Assembly: GCA_934219025.1 (NCBI GenBank)
Contig: CAKQDG010000001.1
Location: forward strand, 1-64,000
Source of the DNA: an uncultured Prevotella sp.
GTDB lineage: Bacteria > Bacteroidota > Bacteroidia > Bacteroidales > Bacteroidaceae
Reading direction: 5' to 3'
DNA length: 64,000 bases
Shown in pieces: positions 1-7,949 of this stretch. The notes beneath the pieces were generated by a model, which saw nothing but the letters and a program-made list of their open reading frames with translations, had not been told where the DNA came from and did no database searches. Both the position numbers and the translations under genes were made by a program. The first letter of the stretch is position 1. Every line of letters begins with the position of its first letter.

Positions 1-809
1 TCCGCATCATGGAGCTGGCGTTCGACCTGGGGCAGTACGGACAGGACCGCGTGGGCGCACAGTCGGTTACGGAGACAGTGCAGGTGCGCTTCAACTGGAA
101 CGCTTCGTGCACGCCGAAGAAATGTCGCGACTATTTTCAGAGGGTGGTTACCGACGGACCCGTGTCGCGCATCGCCTTCTCCACGATAGAGCGCAGACCG
201 TGCGGTTCGCCAATACCCGTCTACGGCACTTACAACGCTGCCTTCGACGAGGAACTGAAGCCGTATATCGACAATCTCGTGAAGGCTCGCGGACTGGTGG
301 AATGCAGACAGCTGACAAAGTTGGCACAGACGCTCGTGGAGGAGAATGCCGAGTTTGCAAGGCTCTCGCAGAACTACGTTTTTGAGAATCTCTCCTTCCG
401 CGCCACGGTCATTGCATGGCTCAAGGCGTGCGTGCTGTATGTGGCAAACGGATGCCGGTGGGAGAAGCAGATTGAGGACTTTATCAGATGGTCGCTGCGC
501 TACGACCTGTGGTGCAAGCTGCAGCTCTTCGGACAGATGATTTATGATGCTGACAATGACTCTTCGTCGATGCCGCGAACGGCTCCAAGGGGACCGAAGA
601 ACTTGCTCGAAATGCTGCCCGAGGAGTTTACCACCGCCGACTACATGCGGGTGCGCCGCGCTGAGGGCTTCGACAGCGACAATGCGCACACCGTAAAATG
701 TGCCCTCAACCAGTGGGTTCACCGGGGCTACATCGTACGCATAAATACGGAGCGTGATGACGATGACAATAACAGTAAGATTTTCCGCAAGGTGAAAAAA
801 AACAAGTAA
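1..809 (+). CDS. DUF3987/VirE-like primase-helicase-type protein, C-terminal part (partial at left edge)
   Basis: The reading frame is open from position 3 through the first visible ATG at 9, so the gene almost certainly begins left of the window. About 268 C-terminal residues are present. The last ~60 residues ('[13 protein letters not shown]' then '[13 protein letters not shown]') look like the small winged-helix-like tail that ends DUF3987 proteins of Bacteroidales; this comes from memory of the family, not a search. Such proteins join an N-terminal primase-like part to a P-loop ATPase-like DUF3987 region, and their role is not established. The stop is 5 bp before the DUF5675 gene, so the two are probably co-transcribed. 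Codons here look richer in G and C than in most of the window, which fits an accessory cassette. No Walker A motif lies in the visible part, so enzymatic function cannot be judged. Confidence 0.6.
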   Translation, partial: RIMELAFDLGQYGQDRVGAQSVTETVQVRFNWNASCTPKKCRDYFQRVVTDGPVSRIAFSTIERRPCGSPIPVYGTYNAAFDEELKPYIDNLVKARGLVECRQLTKLAQTLVEENAEFARLSQNYVFENLSFRATVIAWLKACVLYVANGCRWEKQIEDFIRWSLRYDLWCKLQLFGQMIYDADNDSSSMPRTAPRGPKNLLEMLPEEFTTADYMRVRRAEGFDSDNAHTVKCALNQWVHRGYIVRINTERDDDDNNSKIFRKVKKNK

Positions 810-814
810 ATATT

Positions 815-1234
815 ATGGAACTGATACTAAAAAGAATTGCCCGCAAATCGGGCTACACGATAGGACAACTATATATTGAGGAGGCTTCCCACCCTCAGTA
901 TCTCACCGACACGCTCGAACCGCAATGGCGCGACCTTGCCCACGGAGCACGCAAAATCAAAGGCAAGACGGCAATTCCCGAGGGGAGGTATTCGCTCGTG
1001 GTAACGCATTCGCCAAGGTTTGGCAAATGGCTGCCGCTACTGCTCGGAGTACCGGGATTCGAGGGGGTGAGGATTCACAGCGGAAACACGCAGCAAGACA
1101 CTCAGGGCTGCATACTGGTGGGTGAGAACAGGAAGAAGGGCATGGTGCTCAACTCTTCGCTCGCCATGGAACGACTCATGAAGGTGCTCGACTGCAGAAA
1201 GCACGGTGAGCCGGCATGGATTACCGTTTCATGA
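815..1234 (+). CDS. DUF5675 family protein (YkuD-like H...GC motif)
   Basis: This is a 139-residue protein with no signal peptide or membrane segment. The central region has 'IHSGN' (His88), then Asp95 and 'QGCILVG' (Cys99). The arrangement recalls the HG...S-x-GC catalytic motif of L,D-transpeptidases, although the rest of the protein is only family-level DUF5675 as I recognise it. The ATG lies 5 bp after the stop of the primase-like gene, so the pair probably forms one transcript. In related Bacteroidales cassettes, from memory, an N-acetylmuramoyl-L-alanine amidase often sits beside the DUF3987 gene. A cell-wall-directed role is therefore inferred but not shown. A 12-bp inverted repeat follows the gene at 1247-1278. 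Confidence 0.65.
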   Translation: MELILKRIARKSGYTIGQLYIEEASHPQYLTDTLEPQWRDLAHGARKIKGKTAIPEGRYSLVVTHSPRFGKWLPLLLGVPGFEGVRIHSGNTQQDTQGCILVGENRKKGMVLNSSLAMERLMKVLDCRKHGEPAWITVS

Positions 1235-1246
1235 AAATACACGCAA

Positions 1247-1278
1247 AGCCATCTGTTCAAACATACGAACAGATGGCT
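1247..1278. terminator. 12-bp perfect inverted repeat after the DUF5675 gene
   Basis: Left arm AGCCATCTGTTC (1247-1258) and right arm GAACAGATGGCT (1267-1278) are separated by an 8-nt loop. No T-tract follows, so it is a weak intrinsic terminator candidate or a 3' stabilising hairpin for the accessory cassette. Confidence 0.45.
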
Positions 1279-1379
1279 CTGCAACGTTAATGTAAGTTAA
1301 TGACAGGGATTTAGCCACAAGAATATAAGGAAGGGCAATTAAAGTAAATTAAAAAATTCACCTGATAAATTCTTTTTCA

Positions 1380-1387
1380 TATCTTTG
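1380..1387 (+). promoter_or_regulatory. Probable -7 promoter element (TATCTTTG) for the LytTR regulator
   Basis: TATCTTTG matches the Bacteroidetes -7 consensus TAnnTTTG and lies about 120 bp before the regulator's ATG. No clear TTTG -33 element is seen at 19-21 bp upstream. The predicted leader contains the hairpin and G9 tract at 1409-1430. Confidence 0.45.
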
Positions 1388-1408
1388 CCATACAAAAACA
1401 GATGCAGA

Positions 1409-1430
1409 GTACTGAAAGTACGGGGGGGGG
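1409..1430 (+). promoter_or_regulatory. Hairpin followed by G9 homopolymer in the LytTR leader
   Basis: A five-base-pair hairpin (GTACT, loop GAA, AGTAC; 1409-1421) is followed directly by nine consecutive G residues (1422-1430). The tract lies between the likely promoter and the start codon, so a length change would alter the leader RNA rather than the protein. It is the longest G run noticed in the window. Confidence 0.5.
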
Positions 1431-1508
1431 ATTGTTTTGTTACCCATACAAAATATCCACAAGCCTAAACATCTAACATTTGAACATTTACAATAAAACA
1501 AAAAACAA

Positions 1509-2222
1509 ATGACACTAAACTGCGTAATAATTGACGATGAGCCTCTGGCTGCGGAATTGCTCGCCAGCTATGCCGCAAAGGTGCCGTTCCTTAGTCTGCA
1601 GGGAGCGTATAACAGTGCAACTGAGGCTATAAAGACGATAAGGGAAAAGAAAATCGACCTGATTTTCCTGGACATCCAGATGCCGGAACTGAGCGGACTG
1701 GAGTTTGCACGCATTATCGGTGATGAAACAAGAATTGTTTTCACAACAGCTTTCAGCCAATATGCAATCGAGGGCTACAAGGTTAATGCACTGGATTATC
1801 TGCTGAAGCCTATCAGCTTTGAAAGGTTTCTGGAGACGGCAAAAAAGGCTCTGGACTATTTTGAGGAACTTAACAAGCAGAGGGCAATGAAGGAAGACAG
1901 GTTTATATTCATCAAAAGCGAATATAAGCTGCAGAGGGTGAACTTCGACGATATCTTGTATGTTGAGGGGGTGAAGGATTACGTGAAGTTTTACGTGAAA
2001 GGCAACCCTAAGGGCATCATGTCGCTGATGAACATGAAGAAGGTGGAGGATTTTCTTCCTGCTCCCGAATTTATGCGTATCCATCGCTCTTACATAGTAC
2101 ACATGTCGGAGGTAAAACTCGTCGACCGCTTCCGTATCGTCATGGGCGACAACTATCTTCCTGTTTCTGAGAGCTACAAGGATGGCGTGCAGAAATATAT
2201 AGAGGAACACACGCTGGCTTAG
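1509..2222 (+). CDS. LytTR-family response regulator
   Basis: This 237-residue DNA-binding response regulator has a receiver domain at ~1-120, with acidic pocket 'DDE' at 9-11, phospho-acceptor Asp55 in 'LIFLDIQMPE' and conserved Lys100 in 'DYLLKP'. A LytTR DNA-binding domain follows at ~135-235 ('RIHRSYIVH'). In this family phosphorylation by a sensor histidine kinase drives binding to direct repeats in target promoters. No histidine kinase gene is adjacent, so the regulator is an orphan here; its partner is presumably elsewhere. It stands alone between the accessory cassette and the GTAAAA repeat array, converging on the helicase gene. Its leader carries a G9 tract and a hairpin, which could influence expression. 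Confidence 0.93.
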   Translation: MTLNCVIIDDEPLAAELLASYAAKVPFLSLQGAYNSATEAIKTIREKKIDLIFLDIQMPELSGLEFARIIGDETRIVFTTAFSQYAIEGYKVNALDYLLKPISFERFLETAKKALDYFEELNKQRAMKEDRFIFIKSEYKLQRVNFDDILYVEGVKDYVKFYVKGNPKGIMSLMNMKKVEDFLPAPEFMRIHRSYIVHMSEVKLVDRFRIVMGDNYLPVSESYKDGVQKYIEEHTLA

Positions 2223-2224
2223 AA

Positions 2225-2399
2225 AAGGTAAAAAAGTAAAAAGGTAAAAAGGTAAAAAAGTAAAAGGGGAAAAAAGTAAAAAGGTAAAAAAGTAAAGGGT
2301 AAAAAAGTAAAAGGTAAAAAAGTAAAAAGGTAAAAGGGTAAAAAGTAAGATATTCCTCCCTTTTTACCTTTTTACTTTTTTACTTTTTTACTTTTTTTC
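2225..2399. repeat. GTAAAA-type repeat array with inverted complement between convergent genes
   Basis: From ~2225 to ~2348 the + strand is a run of short units of the form GGTAAAAA or AGTAAAAA, with spacing drifting between about 6 and 9 bp and an all A/G/T content. After the short spacer around 2349-2358 the complementary pattern (TTTTTACC, TTTTTACT) runs to 2399. The two sides can pair into one long imperfect stem. The right arm enters the last codons of the DEAD-box gene, which encode Glu-Lys-Lys-stop. The array lies exactly between the convergent LytTR and helicase genes, so a bidirectional terminator role is likely. Its origin by slippage is inferred from the irregular unit length. Confidence 0.8.
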
Positions 2400-3713
2400 C
2401 ATTACTTCCGTTTTCACGCCTTTTATCTTCTCGCCGGCAGCAAGACGCAACACAGACTTCAGCTTGGTGCGGAGCACGGCAGCATAGCAAAAGCGGTCGG
2501 CAATGTCGATGCGTCCGATTTCATTCCCCGAGAGTCCGCATTTCTTGCAGAGGAAACCAAGCACGTCGCTCTTGGAAATCTTGTCCTTCTTGCCTTTTCC
2601 TATATATATAGTGCTCATCTTTGGCTGCGGCACTTGTGGCAACTCGTCAGGGATTACGTATTCCGGAATGTTGTGGTCCACATAGTCTGGCAAATTCTCC
2701 TCAGGACCGACAAGGATAAAGGTGCGCCCCTCTGCATCCCAACGGGCGGTGCGCCCCACCCTATGCGTAAACTCAGCCTCGCTTTGCGGCAGATGGTAAT
2801 GAATGATATTGTCCACGTCGGGGATGTCAAGACCACGCGAAGCAAGGTCGGTGCTTACAAGTACTGATGCGGAACCGTTGCTGAACTTATACAGGTTGTC
2901 TTCGCGCTGACGCTGGTCGAAGCCTCCATGATAGGCACTGCACACAAAGCCTTTGTCTTGAAGATAACTGAACACGCGTTCCACGCTGTTGCGGTAGTTC
3001 AGGAAAACGATGCTGCTCGTATCGCCAAAGCTCAGAAGGAGGCGTGAAAGAGTTTCAAGCTTGTCCTTGTCGGGAGATTTCACAACAAAGCTCTTTATGC
3101 GTTCGGACGCACTGATGCCTGAGTCCGGCTCTGTATAGTCTATGCGCTCGGCATTTCGGATGTTGACAAAACGGGGAATGTCTTCGCTGTCGGTTGCAGA
3201 AAGCAAGATACGGCGGGCAACTGAAGGCAAACTCTCTGTTAGCCGCTGCATCTCGTCGCTGAAGCCCATCTCCAGGCATTTGTCGAATTCGTCGATGACG
3301 AGCAGTCTGACGCCCTTGGGATTGATGTTTCCCTTTGCCACATGGTCGTTGAATCTTCCGGGAGTGGCAAAAACCACTTGTGGCTTGAGCTTCATCATCT
3401 CACGGTGTTCATCCATTGCCGGACGACCGCCATACAGGGCTATTCCGCGCAGTGGCACGCCCATGGAGCGCAACACTTCTGCCGACTGTTTTGCCAGTTC
3501 ACGGCTTGGCACTACCACAACCATCTGAACCACGTCGAGTATCGGGTTGAGCCTGAACACCAAAGGCAACAGATAGGCAAGCGTTTTTCCGCTGCCCGTA
3601 GGCGAGAGCACGATAATGTCGCTGTCGGAGGTTGATACGGTGCGTGCCACATCAAGTTGCATTTTGTTTAGATTTTCGATGTGGAGTTTTTGCAGAATAT
3701 TGTCTATATTCAT
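2388..3713 (-). CDS. DEAD-box RNA helicase with DbpA-like C-terminal RNA-binding domain
   Basis: This 441-residue ATP-dependent RNA helicase has Walker A 'SPTGSGKT' at 37-44, motif Ib 'TPGR' at 117-120, motif II present as DEFD (141-144) rather than DEAD, and motif III 'SAT' at 172-174. The helicase C-terminal domain has 'STDLASRGLDIP' and 'HRVGRTARWDAEGR'. The last ~75 residues ('IYIGKGKKDKISKSDVL...') resemble the RRM-like domain of DbpA/CsdA helicases, which act on structured rRNA. A role in ribosome assembly or cold adaptation is therefore inferred. It lies 104 bp downstream of dnaB on the same strand and may share its transcript. Its 3' end merges into the GTAAAA repeat array. Confidence 0.9.
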   Translation of the reverse strand: MNIDNILQKLHIENLNKMQLDVARTVSTSDSDIIVLSPTGSGKTLAYLLPLVFRLNPILDVVQMVVVVPSRELAKQSAEVLRSMGVPLRGIALYGGRPAMDEHREMMKLKPQVVFATPGRFNDHVAKGNINPKGVRLLVIDEFDKCLEMGFSDEMQRLTESLPSVARRILLSATDSEDIPRFVNIRNAERIDYTEPDSGISASERIKSFVVKSPDKDKLETLSRLLLSFGDTSSIVFLNYRNSVERVFSYLQDKGFVCSAYHGGFDQRQREDNLYKFSNGSASVLVSTDLASRGLDIPDVDNIIHYHLPQSEAEFTHRVGRTARWDAEGRTFILVGPEENLPDYVDHNIPEYVIPDELPQVPQPKMSTIYIGKGKKDKISKSDVLGFLCKKCGLSGNEIGRIDIADRFCYAAVLRTKLKSVLRLAAGEKIKGVKTEVMEKK

Positions 3714-3794
3714 TTTATTCGGTCTTTATTATTATTTTTTAGTTCCAGGTGGATTTTACTCCAGATGGACTATAGCTGAAAAGAATTTTTTATC

Positions 3795-3830
3795 AGAACG
3801 GAGCACTTTGCTTTTTTTTAGAACGGAGCG
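3795..3830. repeat. Short direct duplication at the dnaB stop codon
   Basis: AGAACGGAGC occurs twice, 26 bp apart: once covering the last codons of dnaB (Gly-Ser-Ala-Pro-Phe) and once just beyond the stop, each preceded by a T-rich run. It looks like a small tandem duplication of the gene end. Confidence 0.5.
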
Positions 3831-5338
3831 CTGCCTGGCATTGGTGGCGGCGGCATGGAGTCGTCCATGAATGGAGGTGGCGCATCGTCGCCTCCGTTGA
3901 GCTTGCTGCCGATAATCTCGCCTCCCATATTGCCCGAAGAAAAGTTGTTTTCGTCGGGATTCTGAAATCTTGTAAACGCGCCTTTGAAAGTGAGCAGCAC
4001 ATCGCCCGTGCTTCCCTTACGGTGCTTGGCAATGATTATCTGAGCCATGCCGCGGAGGTCGTGGCCGTGGTCGTCGGTAAGGATGTGGTAGTATTCGGGG
4101 CGGTGAACAAAGAGCACCATGTCGGCATCCTGCTCGATGGCACCCGACTCACGCAGGTCGCTGAGCTGTGGGCGCTTTCCTTCAAGGCCCTCACGGTTTT
4201 CCACCGTACGGTTAAGCTGCGACAAGGCAAGAACAGGAATGTTCAGCTCTTTGGCAAGTCCCTTCAGCGAGCGGCTGATGGTAGACACCTCTTCCTGTCG
4301 GCTGCCGAACTTTGCGCCGTTGGCGTTCATAAGTTGCAGATAGTCTATCATTATCATCTTAACCCCCTTCTCGCGTACCAGGCGGCGAGCCTTGGTTCTA
4401 AGCTCGAAAATCGACATTCCCGCCGTGTCGTCCACATAAATCGGGGCATTCTGCAGTTTTCCCACATTGGCGTCGAGTCTTTTCCATTCCTCCTCGTCAA
4501 GTTGTCCGTTCAGGATTTTGCGTCCCTCAATCTCGCATACATTGGATATAAGACGGTTTACAAGTTGCACGTTGTTCATCTCGAGCGAAAAGAAAGCAAT
4601 CGGAGTGTTGTAGTCCACGGCAATGTTCTTTGCCAACGAAAGGGCAAAGGCAGTTTTTCCCATGGCAGGACGCCCGGCAAGGATAATGAGGTCGGAAGCT
4701 TGCCAGCCGGCAGTCATCTCGTCGAGTTTATGGTAGCCGGTAGGAATACCGGTGAGTTCTCCCTTGTTCTGTGCAGCCTTCTGCAGAATCTGGATAGCCT
4801 CTTTCACTACAGGGTCCACCTGGGTATAATCCTGACGCAGGTTTTTCTGTGACAGTTCAAACAGGCTCGACTCCGTTTCCTGCATAAGTTCGTCCACATC
4901 AACCGTTTCGTCGAAGGCCTTGGTCTCCACTACACTGGCAAAAGAGATAAGCTGTCGGGCCATGTATTTCTGCTGCAAGATATGCGCATGATACTCCACG
5001 TGGGCAGAAGAGGCAACATGCGAACTGAGGTCGATTATGTAGGTCTGCCCGCCACACTCCTCAAGGGTGCCCTCTCGCTTGAGCTCTTCTATCACGGTGA
5101 GGATGTCTACTGGCCGTTCATCAATATTCAGTTTTTGTATCGCGGCATAAATCTTCTGATGCCGCGGTTCGTAGAACGTTTCGGGATGAAGCAGTTCTCC
5201 AACAACGGTAAAGGCGTCCTTGTCTATCATCAAAGCTCCAAGCACGATTTTCTCGATGTCGGGAGCCTGTGGCTGCAAGTGTCCGTAGTTGTTGTCTATC
5301 GGGCGCTGCTGGGTGGATCGTTTTCTTTGTTCTGGCAT
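3818..5338 (-). CDS. dnaB: Replicative DNA helicase DnaB
   Basis: Replicative hexameric helicase of 506 residues. The N-terminal domain (~20-130) binds primase ('APDIEKIVLGALMID'). The RecA-like C-terminal domain has Walker A 'GRPAMGKTAF', Walker B 'MIMIDYLQLM' and the 'LSQLNR' motif with an arginine-finger region. The tail is Pro/Gly-rich ('PPPFMDDSMPPPPMPG'). I start at the ATG at 5338, not at the in-frame TTG at 5359, because that TTG lies inside the -7 promoter element TACCTTTG (5357-5364, minus strand) and cannot be in the transcript. The DEAD-box helicase gene follows 104 bp downstream. No intein or other insertion is seen. Confidence 0.96.
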   Translation of the reverse strand: MPEQRKRSTQQRPIDNNYGHLQPQAPDIEKIVLGALMIDKDAFTVVGELLHPETFYEPRHQKIYAAIQKLNIDERPVDILTVIEELKREGTLEECGGQTYIIDLSSHVASSAHVEYHAHILQQKYMARQLISFASVVETKAFDETVDVDELMQETESSLFELSQKNLRQDYTQVDPVVKEAIQILQKAAQNKGELTGIPTGYHKLDEMTAGWQASDLIILAGRPAMGKTAFALSLAKNIAVDYNTPIAFFSLEMNNVQLVNRLISNVCEIEGRKILNGQLDEEEWKRLDANVGKLQNAPIYVDDTAGMSIFELRTKARRLVREKGVKMIMIDYLQLMNANGAKFGSRQEEVSTISRSLKGLAKELNIPVLALSQLNRTVENREGLEGKRPQLSDLRESGAIEQDADMVLFVHRPEYYHILTDDHGHDLRGMAQIIIAKHRKGSTGDVLLTFKGAFTRFQNPDENNFSSGNMGGEIIGSKLNGGDDAPPPFMDDSMPPPPMPGSAPF

Positions 5339-5356
5339 TATATCTGTTTTTTCCTG

Positions 5357-5364
5357 CAAAGGTA
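5357..5364 (-). promoter_or_regulatory. -7 promoter element (TACCTTTG) for dnaB
   Basis: On the minus strand this reads TACCTTTG, a full match to the Bacteroidetes -7 consensus. It is 18 bp from the ATG at 5338, giving a short leader of about 12 nt. No TTTG is found at the usual -33 spacing. Confidence 0.6.
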
Positions 5365-5458
5365 AATATACTTTTCGAAAAAGTTGTGATACAAAGCAAG
5401 TAAACGACTAAATTTACATTTATATAGGCAATAATTCGTCTGTTTCAATGATTTTGAG

Positions 5459-5466
5459 TAATTTTG
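5459..5466 (+). promoter_or_regulatory. -7 promoter element (TAATTTTG) for proS
   Basis: TAATTTTG matches TAnnTTTG and lies 41 bp before the proS ATG. The -33 element is not recognisable. Confidence 0.55.
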
Positions 5467-5507
5467 CATCATAATAAAAAAACGTCGGAAAAGAAAACAA
5501 TAAAAAT

Positions 5508-6989
5508 ATGGCAAAAGAACTGAAACAACTTACGAAAAGGGCTGACAACTACAGCCAATGGTATAATGACTTGGTGACAAAGGCCGACCTTGCAGAGCAG
5601 TCGCCTGTAAGAGGATGCATGATAATTAAGCCTTACGGCTACGCTATATGGGAAAAGATGCAGCATCAGCTCGATAAAATGTTCAAGGAAACAGGGGCAC
5701 AGAATGCTTATTTCCCACTGCTCATCCCTAAGTCTTTCCTCTCAAGAGAGGCAGAACACGTTGAAGGCTTTGCAAAGGAATGTGCCGTTGTTACCCACTA
5801 TCGCCTTAAAGCAAAGGAAGACAAAAGCGGAGTGGAAGTTGATCCGGCTGCGAAACTCGACGAAGAGCTCATTATCCGTCCTACATCCGAAACCATTATA
5901 TGGAACACATACAAAAACTGGATTCATTCATGGCGCGACCTGCCACTGATGTGCAACCAGTGGTGCAACGTGATGCGCTGGGAAATGAGAACCCGTCCGT
6001 TCCTCCGCACATCGGAATTCCTTTGGCAAGAGGGACATACAGCCCATGCTACAAAGGAAGAAGCAGAGGCTGAAGCACAGAAAATGCTGCATGTTTATGC
6101 TGACTTCGCAGAAAAGTTCATGGCAGTACCTGTTGTTCGCGGTGTGAAGAGCGAAACAGAACGCTTTGCCGGCGCCCTCGACACATACACCATCGAGGCT
6201 ATGATGCAAGACGGCAAGGCGCTGCAGAGCGGCACAAGCCATTTCCTCGGACAAAACTTTGCCAAGGCTTTTGATGTAACATATCTAAACAAAGACAACA
6301 AGCCGGAATATGTTTGGGCTACATCTTGGGGCGTGTCTACTCGACTCATCGGAGCTCTGATAATGACCCACTCCGACGACAACGGACTTGTATTGCCTCC
6401 TATGCTCGCACCGATACAGGTTGTAATTGTGCCTATCACCAAGGGCAAAGAGCAACTTGACGCCATAACAGAAAAGCTCACCCCTGTAATCGAAGCTCTG
6501 CGCAAGGCTGGCATCAGCGTGAAATACGATGATGCTGACAACAAACGCCCGGGATTCAAGTTTGCCGACTATGAACTGAAAGGTGTTCCTGTACGTCTTG
6601 TCATGGGAGGAAAGGACCTGGAGAACGGAACGATAGAAGTTATGCGTCGCGACACTCTCGAAAAGGAAACTCGCCCGTTCGACGGAATCGTGGAACATGT
6701 GGAGCAACTTTTGAATGACATTCAGGAAAACATGTTCGAAAAAGCAAAGGCTTATCGCGATGCACGTATCTACGAATGTGACAACTACGAAGAATTCAAG
6801 GAAAAAGTGAAAAACGGCGGGTTCTTTATCTGTCCGTGGGACGGAACTGCCGAAACTGAAGCAAAGATAAAGGAAGACACTCAGGCTACCATACGCTGCA
6901 TCCCGTTCAACGTGGAGCAGACTCCTGGCGTAGACATGGTGTCAGGGAAACCTTCGACAAAGCGCGTCATCATTGCAAGGAGCTATTAA
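5508..6989 (+). CDS. proS: Prolyl-tRNA synthetase, archaeal/eukaryotic-like type
   Basis: Class II aminoacyl-tRNA synthetase of 493 residues that charges tRNA-Pro. Class II motifs are visible: motif 2 around '[24 protein letters not shown]' and motif 3 near '[14 protein letters not shown]'. An anticodon-binding domain covers ~300-400 ('VVIVPI'). The C-terminal extension ends in Tyr ('RVIIARSY'), as in the archaeal/eukaryote-like ProRS class. The INS editing domain of the long bacterial form is absent, consistent with the short length. It stands alone between its own promoter and a hairpin at 7081-7105. Confidence 0.95.
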   Translation: MAKELKQLTKRADNYSQWYNDLVTKADLAEQSPVRGCMIIKPYGYAIWEKMQHQLDKMFKETGAQNAYFPLLIPKSFLSREAEHVEGFAKECAVVTHYRLKAKEDKSGVEVDPAAKLDEELIIRPTSETIIWNTYKNWIHSWRDLPLMCNQWCNVMRWEMRTRPFLRTSEFLWQEGHTAHATKEEAEAEAQKMLHVYADFAEKFMAVPVVRGVKSETERFAGALDTYTIEAMMQDGKALQSGTSHFLGQNFAKAFDVTYLNKDNKPEYVWATSWGVSTRLIGALIMTHSDDNGLVLPPMLAPIQVVIVPITKGKEQLDAITEKLTPVIEALRKAGISVKYDDADNKRPGFKFADYELKGVPVRLVMGGKDLENGTIEVMRRDTLEKETRPFDGIVEHVEQLLNDIQENMFEKAKAYRDARIYECDNYEEFKEKVKNGGFFICPWDGTAETEAKIKEDTQATIRCIPFNVEQTPGVDMVSGKPSTKRVIIARSY

Positions 6990-7080
6990 TTAGTTAAAGG
7001 ATTTAACCCATTTTGTTTACGGGGAAGCTAAATAAATCTGTAAATTAATTAGGTTAATACAGAAAAAAGAAAATACGAAT

Positions 7081-7105
7081 AGGGCTCGGACATTCTCCGG
7101 GCCTT
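7081..7105 (+). terminator. GC-rich hairpin after proS
   Basis: GGCTCGGA (83-90) and TCCGGGCC (96-103) pair around the 5-nt loop CATTC with one G-T wobble, extended by two weaker pairs. Only a short AT-rich run follows, so termination would be partial. It ends 25 bp before the HAD gene's ATG and could also act as a leader structure. Confidence 0.5.
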
Positions 7106-7130
7106 ATTCAATACAAGTCATTCAGGAATT

Positions 7131-7850
7131 ATGGGTATTATGTCTAAAGAAAATATTGAACAATATCTTAAATCTACCGGATTCAAGGAATTCAAGCCAA
7201 AGGCTGTGATGTTCGACATGGACGGAGTGATCTACAACAGTATGCCTAACCACGCTCAAAGCTGGCACCGGTCTATGGAAAGCATAGGGATAAACATGCC
7301 GCCGGAAGATGCCTATACTTACGAAGGAATGAGGGGCGTGGAAACAATACAACTCTTGTTCAGAAAACAGCGGGCAGAAGAGTTGAGCGAAGAGAAAGCC
7401 GCCGAATACTACAAAATAAAATCCGACGAGTTCAACAAATGCCCCAAAGCCAAGCTGATGGACGGCATAATACTTCTTATGGAAAAAATAAAGGCATCAG
7501 GATTGAAAATTCTTGTGGTTACCGGTAGCGCACAACACACTCTGATAGGAAAGCTCACACGCGAACTCAACGGACTCGTAAAAGAAGACATGATAGTAAC
7601 CGCACTTGACGTGGAACACGGGAAACCTAATCCCGAACCTTATATAAAGGGACTGGAAAAGGCAGGAGTGCAGCCATGGGAAGCGATTGTCGTGGAAAAC
7701 GCACCGCTCGGAGTAAGAGCTGGCGTGGCGGCAAAGGTTTTCACGATCGGAGTAAACACTGGTCCCCTACCCGATTCTGCACTAATCAACGAAGGCGCAA
7801 ATCTTATTTTCCACTCTATCAGAGAATTTGCCGAAAAGTGGAAGCAATAA
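7131..7850 (+). CDS. HAD-superfamily hydrolase, beta-phosphoglucomutase-like
   Basis: Cytosolic HAD-like phosphatase or phosphomutase of 239 residues. The catalytic motif I 'FDMDGVIYNSMP' is at ~25-36, followed by a helical cap domain. Motif II is 'VVTGSAQ', motif III contains the Lys of 'HGKPNPEPY', and motif IV appears as 'VVENAPLGVRAG'. The second acidic residue of motif IV is replaced by Asn, which differs from the usual ED or DD pair. The substrate cannot be read from sequence; small sugar phosphates are typical. A second possible start is the ATG at 7140. The gene lies ~100 bp before glnS, with its own upstream hairpin. Confidence 0.85.
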   Translation: MGIMSKENIEQYLKSTGFKEFKPKAVMFDMDGVIYNSMPNHAQSWHRSMESIGINMPPEDAYTYEGMRGVETIQLLFRKQRAEELSEEKAAEYYKIKSDEFNKCPKAKLMDGIILLMEKIKASGLKILVVTGSAQHTLIGKLTRELNGLVKEDMIVTALDVEHGKPNPEPYIKGLEKAGVQPWEAIVVENAPLGVRAGVAAKVFTIGVNTGPLPDSALINEGANLIFHSIREFAEKWKQ

Positions 7851-7863
7851 ACAAAAAATTACT

Positions 7864-7871
7864 TACCTTTG
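7864..7871 (+). promoter_or_regulatory. -7 promoter element (TACCTTTG) for glnS
   Basis: Full match to TAnnTTTG, 79 bp before the glnS ATG. The intervening leader holds a small TGCAC/GTGCA hairpin near 7890-7905. No -33 TTTG is seen at standard spacing. Confidence 0.6.
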
Positions 7872-7949
7872 CAAAGGTGTAAGCCAAATGCACATGCAAA
7901 GTGCATCTATCATTGAAAAAAAATAAACGAAAACAAAAATATTCAGATT

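Noticed and set aside
1515..2210. 231-codon minus-strand frame across the LytTR gene
   Set aside because: It is a mirror of a clear response-regulator gene and carries no recognisable motif.
2225..2399. The GTAAAA array as a CRISPR array
   Set aside because: Units are 6-9 bp without unique spacers, and no cas genes are present.
4022..4852. 276-codon plus-strand frame across dnaB
   Set aside because: It is antisense to the helicase coding sequence and has no protein signature.
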